Of a stretch of DNA of 22,101 bases, positions 1 through 10,593 are shown in pieces. Numbering within the stretch: position 1 is the stretch's first letter; each line of letters starts with the position of its first letter. A program made the translations under genes and the position numbers. Below the pieces are notes generated by a model that made no database searches, was not told the DNA's origin, and was given only the letters and a program-made list of their open reading frames with translations. Origin of the DNA: JBGTBQ01 sp041749275 (GTDB taxonomy: Bacteria > Acidobacteriota > Blastocatellia > Pyrinomonadales > Pyrinomonadaceae). The DNA lies in assembly GCA_041749275.1 (NCBI GenBank), contig JBGTBQ010000127.1, forward strand, positions 1 through 22,101, given 5' to 3'.

Positions 1-563
1 TGCTCGATCTCGACTTCGTAACGTTTGCCTTCCGAACGCAGGACGGGACACGCGCCGAGGTAACGCGCGAGCGGTTCGGGCGCGAGCGTCGCCGACATCA
101 CGACGACGCGCAGGTCGGGTCGCGCGCCTCGTTGCAGACGACGCAGCAGCGCGAGCGCGAGGTCAGCTTGCAGGTGTCGCTCATGGAACTCGTCGAGCAC
201 GACCACGCCGACGTTCGAGAGTTGTTTATCCGAGAGCAGACGGCGCGTCAGCACGCCCTCCGTCAAAAACCGGACGCGCGTGCGCGGGGAGGCGACCTCT
301 TCAAAACGCACCTGATAGCCGACGCTCTCGCCGAGCGCTTCGCCCCGTTCTTCAGCGACACGGCGCGCGGCGAGACGCGCCGCCAAACGTCGCGGCTCAA
401 GCACCCACACCTCGCCCTCGCCGCACAGCCCCGCGTCGAGCAGAGCGGGCGGCACGCGCGTCGTCTTGCCCGCGCCGGGCGGGGCCTCGATGACGAGGTT
501 CGGCGCGGCGCGCAACGACGCGACAATCTCCGGCAGGAGCGGATCAATCGGCAGCGGTTCCAC
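1..563 (-). CDS. hrpB: ATP-dependent helicase HrpB, N-terminal part (runs off left edge)
   Basis: A DEAH/RHA-type RNA helicase of the HrpB family; about 187 N-terminal residues are visible. The protein begins EPLPIDPLLPEIVASLRAAP, followed by a Walker A motif (APPGAGKTTR), motif Ia (LEPRRLAARLAA), the DExH box DEFHER, and motif III (MSATL), then continues past base 1. The chosen start is the GTG at 561-563, because family members begin just before the LPID segment. No clear Shine-Dalgarno precedes it, and the frame stays open upstream into an inverted-repeat element, so a start slightly upstream (for example a CTG) is possible. It is unrelated to the sugar-acid genes beside it and marks the left border of the locus. 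The family is confident; the start is less so. Confidence 0.88.
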   Translation of the reverse strand, partial: MEPLPIDPLLPEIVASLRAAPNLVIEAPPGAGKTTRVPPALLDAGLCGEGEVWVLEPRRLAARLAARRVAEERGEALGESVGYQVRFEEVASPRTRVRFLTEGVLTRRLLSDKQLSNVGVVVLDEFHERHLQADLALALLRRLQRGARPDLRVVVMSATLAPEPLARYLGACPVLRSEGKRYEVEIE

Positions 564-642
564 GAGGCGTTCAGTGTACAGCGATTTGAGGCGGAAGGGG
601 CGACCGTAAGGGAGCGTGCGGGAGAGATAATCGTAGAGGATT

Positions 643-768
643 TTTAACGCGGAGGGCGCAGAGAAGACGCGGAGACCGCGGAGCAGAGATGCCGGTTTGA
701 AATTTGAAATCTCAAATCCGAATGGTTTTTCTCCGCGGCCTCCGCGCCTCCGCGACCTCTGCGTTAAA
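643..768. repeat. Small inverted-repeat element (MITE/REP-like)
   Basis: Arms of about 45 bp face each other. TTTAACGCGGAGG at 643-655 matches the reverse complement of 756-768 at 12 of 13 bases. CGCGGAGACCGCGGAG at 668-683 matches the reverse complement of 731-746 at 15 of 16. The centre (about 695-718) is AT-rich and partly palindromic (runs of TTTGAAAT). No coding signal is seen. It lies between kdgK and hrpB and might also act as a transcription barrier. Confidence 0.7.
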
Positions 769-840
769 GCCAAACTTGCGCCGAACTCAATCGTGAATCC
801 ATCTGAGATGCCCGGTCGCGGCGAGGCGGCAGCAACTTCA

Positions 841-860
841 TTATGCTATGCAGAGCATAA
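841..860 (-). terminator. Possible weak terminator hairpin after kdgK
   Basis: TTATGCT and AGCATAA form a 7-bp stem with a 6-base loop, 40 bases beyond the kdgK stop codon. There is no clean U-run on the minus strand, so an intrinsic terminator is only a possibility. The rest of 777-900 shows nothing recognisable. Confidence 0.35.
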
Positions 861-900
861 CGGCGAATCGTTGTCGCCTACCAATCTCATCTGGTTTGAT

Positions 901-1920
901 TTAGCGCTGGACGCGCCCCGAAGCGTCGCCCTTGACCAGCGCTTCGACCTCCGCGACCGTGACGAGATTGAAGTCGCCGCTGATCGAGTGCTTCAGACAT
1001 GAGGCGGCCACCGCATACTCCAACGCCTCGCCAGCCGGCTTGCCCGTCGCCAGCCCGTAAATCAATCCGCCCGCGAACGAGTCGCCCCCGCCCACGCGAT
1101 CCACGATCCAGACATCGTACTTGCGCGATTGGAAAACCTCGCCTTCGTGCAACAACATCGCCGACCACCCGTTGTTGTCGGCGCTACGGCTCTCGCGCAA
1201 CGTGATCGCCACCGCTTGCAGCTTGAACCGCTCGGCCAGCGTCCGCGCCACCTGTTCATAACCCGCGGATGCGACCTCGCCGCCCTCGATGTTTGCGCCC
1301 TCGGCCTTGATGCCGAAGACCTTCTCGGCGTCCTCCTCGTTGCCGATGGCGACATCCACCCACTCCATGAGCTTGCTCATCGTCTCCTGCGCCTGCGCCG
1401 GCGTCCACAGTTTTTTGCGGTAGTTGAGGTCGCACGAAACGGTGAGGCCCTCCTCTTTGGCGGCGCGACACGCTTCGGCGGTCGCCTCGGCCACGCGCGG
1501 CCCCAAAGCCGGCGTGATGCCCGTGAAGTGGAACCACGACGCGCCGTCGAAGATGCTCTTCCAATCGAACTCCCCCGGCCCGACTTGTGAGATGGCCGAC
1601 CCCGCGCGGTCATAGACGACGACCGAGGCACGCTGGCTCGCGCCCGTCTCCAAAAAGTAGATGCCGATGCGCTCGCCGCCACGCGCAAGGTGCGAGGTGT
1701 CCACGCCCAAGCCGCGCAAGACGTTTACCGCCCCGTCGCCGAACGGGTTCTTCGGCAGGCGCGTGACGAAGCGTGCGTCAAGGCCGTAGTTCGCCAACGA
1801 GACGGCGACGTTGGCTTCGCCCCCGCCGTAAGTCAACTCCAATTCTTTCGCTTGAGAAAACCGCAGACGGCCCGGCGTCGCCAGCCGCATCATGATCTCG
1901 CCAAAAGTCACCACTCGCAT
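901..1920 (-). CDS. kdgK: 2-keto-3-deoxygluconate kinase (PfkB/ribokinase family)
   Basis: A 339-residue PfkB-family sugar kinase. It phosphorylates 2-keto-3-deoxygluconate (KDG) to KDPG in the cytoplasm, the step before the aldolase encoded just upstream. Visible features are the N-terminal TFGEIMMRL, the substrate-side GGGEANVA near residues 32-39, NYRKKLW (about 166-172), which is typical of KDG kinases, and the C-terminal ATP/anion-hole motif VGGGDSFAGG with the catalytic Asp near 280. A GTG nine codons upstream would also keep the frame open, but ATG at 1918-1920 is chosen because GAGGAGGGAG sits at the right spacing before it and homologues begin MRVVTFGE. It lies 31 bp downstream of the KDPG aldolase gene on the same strand, so the two probably form an operon. 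Length is normal for the family. Confidence 0.93.
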   Translation of the reverse strand: MRVVTFGEIMMRLATPGRLRFSQAKELELTYGGGEANVAVSLANYGLDARFVTRLPKNPFGDGAVNVLRGLGVDTSHLARGGERIGIYFLETGASQRASVVVYDRAGSAISQVGPGEFDWKSIFDGASWFHFTGITPALGPRVAEATAEACRAAKEEGLTVSCDLNYRKKLWTPAQAQETMSKLMEWVDVAIGNEEDAEKVFGIKAEGANIEGGEVASAGYEQVARTLAERFKLQAVAITLRESRSADNNGWSAMLLHEGEVFQSRKYDVWIVDRVGGGDSFAGGLIYGLATGKPAGEALEYAVAASCLKHSISGDFNLVTVAEVEALVKGDASGRVQR

Positions 1921-1951
1921 ATTCACTCCCTCCTCTTCGCTCCGCACGCGC

Positions 1952-2599
1952 TCACTTGGCGCGCGCCTCTTTGATCTTCTTGATGAACTCGTGGGCGGTG
2001 CGCGTGATGGCCCCGTAGTCGCCGGTCTTGGCCCCGCCTGTCAGACTGCTGCCCGCGCCGACCGCCACGGCCCCGGCCTTGATCCACTCGCCGACGTTGT
2101 TGACATCCACGCCGCCGGTCGGCATTAGCGGCGCTTGCGGCAGCGGCCCCTTGATGGCCTTGATGAGCGAGGGGCCGAACGCCTCGCCCGGAAAGAGCTT
2201 GATGATGTCCGCCCCGCACTCCATCGCCTCGACGACATCGCGGATGGTCATCACGCCCGGCATCACCGGCACTTGATAGCGGTTACACAGCCGCACCGTC
2301 TCGACGTTCAGCGAGGGCGAGACGACGTAGGTCGCGCCGGACAGAATAGCAATCCGCGCCGTCTCGGGATCGAGCACCGTGCCCGCGCCGAGGATCAGCT
2401 CCGAAGGCTTGTACTGTGCGGCCAGAGCCTCGATGACGCGATGCGCGCCGGGCACGGTGAAGGTGACTTCAATCGCGGGGCAGCCGCCCGCGAGCACGGC
2501 TTCGGCGACGCGCAACGCCTGCTCCGCCGTTTCGGAGCGAACGACGGCAACGAGGCCCGCCTCGGTGATGCGTCGGAGAATGTCCAGCTTCGGTATCAT
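1952..2599 (-). CDS. kdgA: KDPG aldolase (2-keto-3-deoxy-6-phosphogluconate aldolase)
   Basis: A 215-residue class I aldolase of the KDPG/KHG family. It splits KDPG into pyruvate and glyceraldehyde-3-phosphate. The active-site Glu44 lies in AIEVTF, the glycine-rich GAGTVL is at 71-76, VSPS at 93-96, and the Schiff-base Lys134 in DIIKLFP; these positions agree closely with the well-known E. coli enzyme (Glu45, Lys133). The start ATG at 2597-2599 has GAGGA about 7 bases upstream. It is the first gene of a two-gene unit with kdgK. The family also includes 2-dehydro-3-deoxy-6-phosphogalactonate aldolases, but pairing with KDG kinase favours the gluconate form. In E. coli-style nomenclature the gene would be called eda. 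Confidence 0.93.
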   Translation of the reverse strand: MIPKLDILRRITEAGLVAVVRSETAEQALRVAEAVLAGGCPAIEVTFTVPGAHRVIEALAAQYKPSELILGAGTVLDPETARIAILSGATYVVSPSLNVETVRLCNRYQVPVMPGVMTIRDVVEAMECGADIIKLFPGEAFGPSLIKAIKGPLPQAPLMPTGGVDVNNVGEWIKAGAVAVGAGSSLTGGAKTGDYGAITRTAHEFIKKIKEARAK

Positions 2600-2637
2600 G
2601 TCTCGTCCTCTTCAAAGTTTCAGGATGCCCTCAGTCA

Positions 2638-2683
2638 GAGAGAACTCTTGGCGCGCCAGCGAACTCCGGCGCCAAGCTCTCTC
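2638..2683 (-). promoter_or_regulatory. Imperfect hairpin in the kdgA leader region
   Basis: GAGAGAACTCTTGGCGC (2638-2654) pairs imperfectly with GCGCCAAGCTCTCTC (2669-2683), 39 to 84 bases upstream of the kdgA start. It may be a leader structure or the remnant of a repeat; no known riboswitch class is recognised. Confidence 0.35.
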
Positions 2684-2729
2684 GCGGCGCAACTCTCCAC
2701 AATTCGCGCGCCCGGCTTCAGGTAGTCGG

Positions 2730-3171
2730 GTAGTTTGGAGATAAGAGTTCAGAGTTCAAGCTTTAGCTTGCTGTCTAAACAAGAAGCCAGCAATTCTCGG
2801 TTTAGAGCATGTCTAAAAAGCCCCGCGAGGGGCGAAATGTTTGTCGCTCGTCGGGTGCGCCGAAGTCTCCAAGCTCCATGAGGAGCGGCATATAAATGTC
2901 TGTCGCCCCTCCGGGGCTTGAAAGAGAAAGGGGGCGGCACGGGCTATAAACATTTCGCTCCTCACGGAGCTACGGCGCATGGCTTTTTAGACACGCTCTG
3001 AGCAATGGACGACGTGGATTAGCTCCTTGACGGGCCTGAAACTGTTGAAAGTATGGGCCACCTGCCGGGGCGCTTCAGCCACAGTCGGTGCGATTCCGAC
3101 GCCATCAGGCCAAACCGAGAATTGCTGACAAGAAGCAAGCTAAAGCTTGAACTCTAAACTGACCCACTACT
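2730..3171. mobile_element. MITE-like element with long terminal inverted repeats and a 9-bp flanking direct repeat
   Basis: A non-coding 442-bp element fills most of the 650-bp gap between PPDK and kdgA. A perfect 21-bp inverted repeat (2751-2771 against 3135-3155, core GTTCAAGCTTTAGCTTG) and a perfect 16-bp one (CAGCAATTCTCGGTTT at 2788-2803, against 3112-3127) form the ends. The 9-mer GGTAGTCGG flanks the element directly at 2721-2729 and 3172-3180, which looks like a target-site duplication. No transposase is encoded, so it would have to be mobilised in trans. A second repeat (2804-2999) sits nested inside it. Confidence 0.72.
2804..2999. repeat. Nested palindromic repeat, copy A of a family seen twice in the window
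   Basis: The ends AGAGCATGTCTAAAAAGCC (2804-2822) and the reverse complement of 2981-2999 agree at 18 of 19 bases. Inside are small hairpins such as CCCCGCGAGGGG followed by GAAATGTTTGTCGC, and the inverted form CTATAAACATTTCGCTCC. The left end abuts the inner arm of the surrounding element exactly, so this looks like an insertion into it. Its interior resembles copy B at 14194-14369 over roughly 100 bases. Confidence 0.72.
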
Positions 3172-3249
3172 GGTAGTCGGACAGGATGGACACGTACAAT
3201 GACCATGGGCATGATTTCCCCCTCCGGGCGTCCGCCGGGCGCCGAACGC

Positions 3250-5940
<2,691 letters not shown>

Positions 5941-6099
5941 CCTCGACTTTTCCTTGAAATCACCGCTCGTCGCCTTCACTCATGCGTCCGTGTTGTGTTG
6001 TAGGTCCGCCGTCAGAAGTTGAAGCGGTGAATGTTATCGAGTTTGAAGATGAAGGGCGCGCCGATTTGCTTTGCACGCGGAAAGCTGCCGGCGTTGAAA

Positions 6100-8154
6100 C
6101 TATCTCGTCGGGCCTCTTCGTGGCCGCGCCGTTCCCTCGACCTTCAGGCGCACGACAAACTTCGCATCCGTCGTCGGCTCGCGGGTCGAGACGGCGAGGC
6201 GCTCGCCCCGCACCTGCCGCTCGCCCTTGTCAACCGAGCCGGGACGGCCCGCCGCCGTCAACTCGTTCGGCTCGACGCGGACACTTGCTTGCTCCGGCTC
6301 GGTCAAGTCCACCAGCAACCGCGCCCCTGCTTCCTCAATGACGAAACTTCCATCGCCCGCTCGCTCGATTTTATCGTCGGCGTGGAGGAGCCACGTAAAT
6401 TCGCTCGGCTTGTTCGCGCGGAGACGGTCGGAGATGACGAATGTGTTCTGGCCGTCGAAGCGAAACTCGCGCACGAACCGCGCGAGGTTGAGATCAGGCT
6501 CGTAGGCCGAGGTCAGGTCGGCGCGCAGGACGGCAGAGCGCCGGTTGAGTTGGGCCTCGGTAATCCTGATCTCGTTCAGCCGCTCGTAGGGCACGCCGTC
6601 GAAGGCGTCGTGTCCCTTCCCTTCTCTGGCCTGCCCGCGCCCGTCAATCAGCACGGCGTTGTGGTGCGCGGTCATGGGCACGCCCGCGTAGCCGGAATCG
6701 CCCGTCAGGTATGCGCCGCGCGCGTAGATGATAAAGCTCCCGGCGTCCGGGTGCGCGTGGCCCGAAGAGAGATGCCAGTCGGGGAACTGGCGGATGAGCG
6801 CCGTCGTGTGATGACCTTCGGGCGGCCCGGCTTTGAAGGCGAAGGCCGTCGCATGTGTCGTCCAGTCGCTCCGCCAGTAGGCGACGCCGTGGTCGGCGAA
6901 GTAGTGCCACGTCCTCTGTTTTTGAATCGGGAGGGGCTTGACCCGCGGCTCGTACCAGAGGAGCGACCAGTAGTTCTCGGCGTTGTAGTGGTTGAGGCTC
7001 TTCATCCACTCGGCGACGCCCTGCGCCTTCGGGTCGCGGAAGCGCTGCGCGAGGCGGTAGAGGATGTTGTAGTTGGTGTGGAAGCGCCCGCCCGGATTCA
7101 CGCGCCGGTATTCGTCACCCTGACCGGCGCGCGTCAGAGGTCCCTCGTAGATGTCGCCGAAGTCGAAGACGTTGCGGCCCGACGGGAGCATCGAGTGCGC
7201 GACGTACTTGTGCATCAGGCGAAAGCCCGGACGGTCGTAGAGGTCTTCGCCGGTCGCGTGCGCGTGCGCGTCGAGGTAGTGGACGAGCCACGGCGTCGAG
7301 AAAATCCAGTACTCGAAACCTTCGTAGTAATAGCCGTCGGTCGAATAGGTGGCGAGCACGCGGTCATAGATGGCGCGTGCGAGCGCCGCCCACTCCGGCG
7401 CGTCCTCCACCTCGTCATAAAGCGCGTAGGCCGCCACGCCCAAACCGGCCATCGGGATAAAGACGTGGTTCTGGCTGTAGGAGAAGGTGCGACCGCGCTT
7501 CGGCTCGTAATGCGCGGCGAGCAGGCGCGCGTGTTTCGCAATCTTGTCGCGGTAGCGCGCGCGCTCTGCTTCGCTCAAATCATGGTAGAGCAGGTCATAG
7601 CCCCAGCCCATGCCATACAAGAGGTGTCCGGCGGCGAGGTCAACGTTCGGCTTGTTATAGGTGTAGCCCCACACGTCATAGCTCGTCGCCGCTTCCATGT
7701 AGGCGCGCGCCGCGTCGAGATATTTTTTGTCGCCCTCGATTTTATACGCGAGGGCCACTTCGGCGATGCCGATGCCGACCTCGTTCTGCGCGCGACGCTC
7801 CTGCGCCGGGGCGGGCGGAGGCGGCTTTTGCACGGCGCGCGTCTGTGCGAGCGCCGCTCCCCACACCTCGCGGTGTGTGGTGCGCGCGCGGCGGCGCAAG
7901 CTTTCGAGTCCTTCGGCGGTGACGTAGACGCGCGGGTGCTTGCCACGGAGTTCGGGGCGCAGTTTCGAGTGCGTCGTTTCCATCAACGCAGTGAGCGGAT
8001 GCGGCGCGCGCTTCCACGCCGCGTCGCCCGCGGCATCCTTCGGTCCCAGCGATTCGCGCTCGTCCTGTGCCCGGACGGGCGGCAGCGGCAAGCAAACGAG
8101 TCCGATCAGGCAGGCGACGATGACGTGGCGAATGATGCTTTTAAACATGAGCAT
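6100..8154 (-). CDS. Secreted heparinase II/III-fold protein, probable polysaccharide lyase (copy 1)
   Basis: A 684-residue exported protein with a signal peptide (hydrophobic VIVACLIGLVCLPLPP, cleavage probably near VRAQ). An alpha/alpha-toroid N-terminal half starts with GKHPRVYVTAEGL (71-83), and a heparinase II/III-like beta half follows. Candidate catalytic residues are Asn229/His230 in SQNH, tyrosines 275-277 in DGYYYEG, and His466/His468 in GHAHPDAGSF, with HHNAVLIDGRG near 497-507. The layout matches lyases such as PL15, PL21 and PL17, which cleave uronic-acid glycans by beta-elimination. The exact PL family and substrate cannot be assigned by eye. It is clearly paralogous to the protein at 16686-19160 but lacks its C-terminal extension. 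It starts 67 bp after the PL17 gene on the same strand, so co-transcription is likely. There is no obvious Shine-Dalgarno; the ATG at 8148 is an alternative start. Confidence 0.82.
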   Translation of the reverse strand: MLMFKSIIRHVIVACLIGLVCLPLPPVRAQDERESLGPKDAAGDAAWKRAPHPLTALMETTHSKLRPELRGKHPRVYVTAEGLESLRRRARTTHREVWGAALAQTRAVQKPPPPAPAQERRAQNEVGIGIAEVALAYKIEGDKKYLDAARAYMEAATSYDVWGYTYNKPNVDLAAGHLLYGMGWGYDLLYHDLSEAERARYRDKIAKHARLLAAHYEPKRGRTFSYSQNHVFIPMAGLGVAAYALYDEVEDAPEWAALARAIYDRVLATYSTDGYYYEGFEYWIFSTPWLVHYLDAHAHATGEDLYDRPGFRLMHKYVAHSMLPSGRNVFDFGDIYEGPLTRAGQGDEYRRVNPGGRFHTNYNILYRLAQRFRDPKAQGVAEWMKSLNHYNAENYWSLLWYEPRVKPLPIQKQRTWHYFADHGVAYWRSDWTTHATAFAFKAGPPEGHHTTALIRQFPDWHLSSGHAHPDAGSFIIYARGAYLTGDSGYAGVPMTAHHNAVLIDGRGQAREGKGHDAFDGVPYERLNEIRITEAQLNRRSAVLRADLTSAYEPDLNLARFVREFRFDGQNTFVISDRLRANKPSEFTWLLHADDKIERAGDGSFVIEEAGARLLVDLTEPEQASVRVEPNELTAAGRPGSVDKGERQVRGERLAVSTREPTTDAKFVVRLKVEGTARPRRGPTR

Positions 8155-8221
8155 ATAACTTACGCGGAAAGCTAAAAATGCTGATAATTAGCGCATGGTT
8201 CTCAGCACCCGACCCACGCGC

Positions 8222-10516
8222 TTAGATTACTGTCAGTATCTGGTGAGCAGCCAGATCAATTACACCTTTTAACCAATATGGTCCTACCCAATCAAAGGTT
8301 CTCTCATTGATCTTTATCAGGTGTTTTTGAGTTGCTCTATTATCTTTTGTCGCCATCACAAATAGACTGGAAACACCCGATTTATTTTTGATTTCAACAC
8401 CAATATAATTAGCGTCTTCGTAAACTACTTTCAAAGATTCGATACTGCTATCAGCATTTTTTGACGATTCAGTTACCGGACTGTAGCTGCCGTGAGTTTC
8501 AAGAACAGAAACAAATGTCGCTTTTTGTGCATTCTTTTTTCTTAAAATAATTCCGGCATCTCTTCGTAAATTGAAGTTAGGATCATTCGCTCCCAATCGC
8601 ACAAAAAACACCTCGTCGTTTGGCTTAGTTACAGAAGTCAAAGTGTAATAACTGCCATTATTCAACCATGAAATCTTGGCATTTTCAGTAGCTGGAATCG
8701 CACTTCCTTCTTTCCATAAATGCTGGTAACCATTGGCTTGACCTAAAGTCTCTAAGCTTTTAGGAGTTTCGTATTTGAAATTCGCCGACATAATTTGACC
8801 GAAATAATAGAATGGCAGGTCGTATTGATTTGGTGTTTGAGAATCCAATTGAATAATATCCAGCAGTATTGGTTTTTCGAATCCTTCTTCTTCAATTAAT
8901 GCCATCGTTCGCTGAAATGCGGTTCCGGGATAGGCATTATTTTCTTTGGCACTTATTAGTTGAACCTTTGGATTCGAAACGTCAAACAAATATTTCTCCG
9001 AAGCAAATTTACTGCCCGTATCAAAATCTCCTCCAAAATGTGAGGTTTCATTTTGAATGATTGTATTGTGTGCAATGGTTTGTTTAGCCCACGTCGTGTT
9101 TTCCTTTAAGTAATTCCCGCCGCCTTTTTGTTCAATATTTACAAAGCGTGATAGACCATAATCCTGTAGTATCTCGTGGTCATTTTTATAATAGGAAAAA
9201 GAAAGCTTGTCGTAATGCCCATGGCTCGATCCCTGAGAGGTATATTTCATTACCAAAGTTAATTCGTCATCATTCTTTTTATTCCGAATAATTGCCACGC
9301 CGCCTTGTTTTCCGTCTGAACCATCAGACAAATCAATGGATTTTTTTTCGAATGGTTTTTCTAATTTATTTTTAATCCCGAGTGCAACAGCCATTCCCGA
9401 ATTACCCAGTTGGACACGACCTTGTTTTTGTGCAATTGACAATAAAGCGGGATCTTTACCACCGTATAAATAAGCGATATTAACCGCCGAAACCAATTCT
9501 CTGGAATACATAGACATTCCTTTTTGACCGTCGTTCAACGGAAAAAATTCTCCGGCTGAATTGGTCATATTCAACAATGCAGTTACTGATTTCAGCAGGA
9601 TGCCGTTTCTATATTCAAATATTCTTAACTCCGGTTTGGTGTTGTGCAGGGATTGTGCGAATACCAAAAAGGGATACATCGCATAACGCTGGTAATAAGG
9701 ACCCTCGTTATAATAACCGTCAGGAGAAAAAGGCTCGTCAATATTTGCCAGAAAACCGGTTTTTTGACCTTCTTTTTTGATCACACCACCGTCATTGTCC
9801 TTCATGCCCGGAGGCAGACCATCGTCTTTCAAGCCATTCAAAGCCCTATCTAATAGTTCAGCGTCATTCATTACCAACGCGATCATCCCGACGGCAACAT
9901 TTCCCCAAGTCGCATGATTGTGCACTCTGTTAAAAAACTGCGGAGAACCAATAGAAAGAAAATCGGCAAAGGGACGAAACAGATCTTTTTCGAGAATGGC
10001 GCGATCCGCCGGACTGATAAAATCATAGACGCAATCGTAAGCTTGACTCGCGGAAACCAGCCAATTCGAATCATTCAAGGTTTGCCAGAAAAGCTTTCCT
10101 CGGGAGTATGAACGGGTTTGCGGATGCAAAGGCAACGTCGGATATAACTTGGCATAAGCCAACAACATATCGCGAACATAAATCCCGTATTTTTCATCGC
10201 CTAAGATTTGATACAAAACACCTGCTTTTTCCAGCATCAGGTAGTTTCTTTTGTGACGTTCGTGGGTATATCCACCCGAAAAATCTTTTGGGATAGGAAG
10301 CAAGATTCCCAATTTTATTTCGGCATCAACCTCGGCTTTGGCATCAGCTAGCGAAGCGTCAAAAAGAGGCGCTTTACCTAAATTCGATTTGATCTGCTCA
10401 ACACCTTTTTTGGTCAAAACCAAGCTAGGATGCTGTTGTGCAAAGACCTTGAAACTGACTGAGAAAAGAAGTCCTAGAATTAGTGATTGTATAAACGTAA
10501 CTGTGTTTTTTTTCAT
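8222..10516 (-). CDS. Oligoalginate lyase-like protein, PL17 family, probably acquired from Bacteroidota
   Basis: A 764-residue exported protein (signal peptide ending near KVFAQ) with an alginate-lyase alpha domain (about 60-330) and a heparinase II/III-like beta domain (about 390-560). Asn200/His201 in VHNHATWGN, the tyrosines of DGYYNEGPYYQRY (266-278), His432/His434 in SHGHYDK, Tyr469 and AHNT (482-485) agree in order and spacing with PL17 exolytic alginate lyases such as Alg17C. Those enzymes release unsaturated uronate, which becomes DEH. Base composition is about 40% GC against about 63% in both neighbours. Lysine- and asparagine-rich composition, AT-ending codons and a poor Shine-Dalgarno (AAAAAACTATT before ATG) are typical of Bacteroidota. 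The frame is intact over full length, arguing for retained function. Position and orientation fit the local catabolic genes. Family confident; substrate inferred. Confidence 0.9.
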   Translation of the reverse strand: MKKNTVTFIQSLILGLLFSVSFKVFAQQHPSLVLTKKGVEQIKSNLGKAPLFDASLADAKAEVDAEIKLGILLPIPKDFSGGYTHERHKRNYLMLEKAGVLYQILGDEKYGIYVRDMLLAYAKLYPTLPLHPQTRSYSRGKLFWQTLNDSNWLVSASQAYDCVYDFISPADRAILEKDLFRPFADFLSIGSPQFFNRVHNHATWGNVAVGMIALVMNDAELLDRALNGLKDDGLPPGMKDNDGGVIKKEGQKTGFLANIDEPFSPDGYYNEGPYYQRYAMYPFLVFAQSLHNTKPELRIFEYRNGILLKSVTALLNMTNSAGEFFPLNDGQKGMSMYSRELVSAVNIAYLYGGKDPALLSIAQKQGRVQLGNSGMAVALGIKNKLEKPFEKKSIDLSDGSDGKQGGVAIIRNKKNDDELTLVMKYTSQGSSHGHYDKLSFSYYKNDHEILQDYGLSRFVNIEQKGGGNYLKENTTWAKQTIAHNTIIQNETSHFGGDFDTGSKFASEKYLFDVSNPKVQLISAKENNAYPGTAFQRTMALIEEEGFEKPILLDIIQLDSQTPNQYDLPFYYFGQIMSANFKYETPKSLETLGQANGYQHLWKEGSAIPATENAKISWLNNGSYYTLTSVTKPNDEVFFVRLGANDPNFNLRRDAGIILRKKNAQKATFVSVLETHGSYSPVTESSKNADSSIESLKVVYEDANYIGVEIKNKSGVSSLFVMATKDNRATQKHLIKINERTFDWVGPYWLKGVIDLAAHQILTVI

Positions 10517-10593
10517 AATAGTTTTTTCCGGATTGATCCAATATTCGCATTATCTGTTGCCTTCCTTTCTGTCACGCTGAGGCGAACGGATAC

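Noticed and set aside
132..647. 171-residue plus-strand open frame at the left edge
   Set aside because: It is the antisense shadow of hrpB; the minus strand encodes recognisable helicase motifs (Walker A, DEFHER, SAT).
2749..2940. 63-residue minus-strand frame in the kdgA-PPDK gap
   Set aside because: It falls entirely in repeat sequence and shows no protein-like features.
3041..3104. Cobalamin-riboswitch-like words (ACCTGCC, CGGTGCGATTCC)
   Set aside because: The order is reversed relative to the cobalamin aptamer, the full core is missing, and it lies inside a mobile-type repeat, not in a leader of a B12 gene.
3033..3111. A genuine tRNA gene
   Set aside because: The T-arm and closing stem look right in size, but four extra bases precede the closing stem, and D-arm and anticodon arm do not form.
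2721..3180. CRISPR array in the repeat-rich gap
   Set aside because: Repeats are inverted and nested, with no regular direct repeat-spacer period and no cas genes.
6031..8175. 714-residue plus-strand frame antisense to the heparinase-fold gene
   Set aside because: Antisense artefact of GC-rich codon bias; the minus strand has a signal peptide and conserved lyase motifs.
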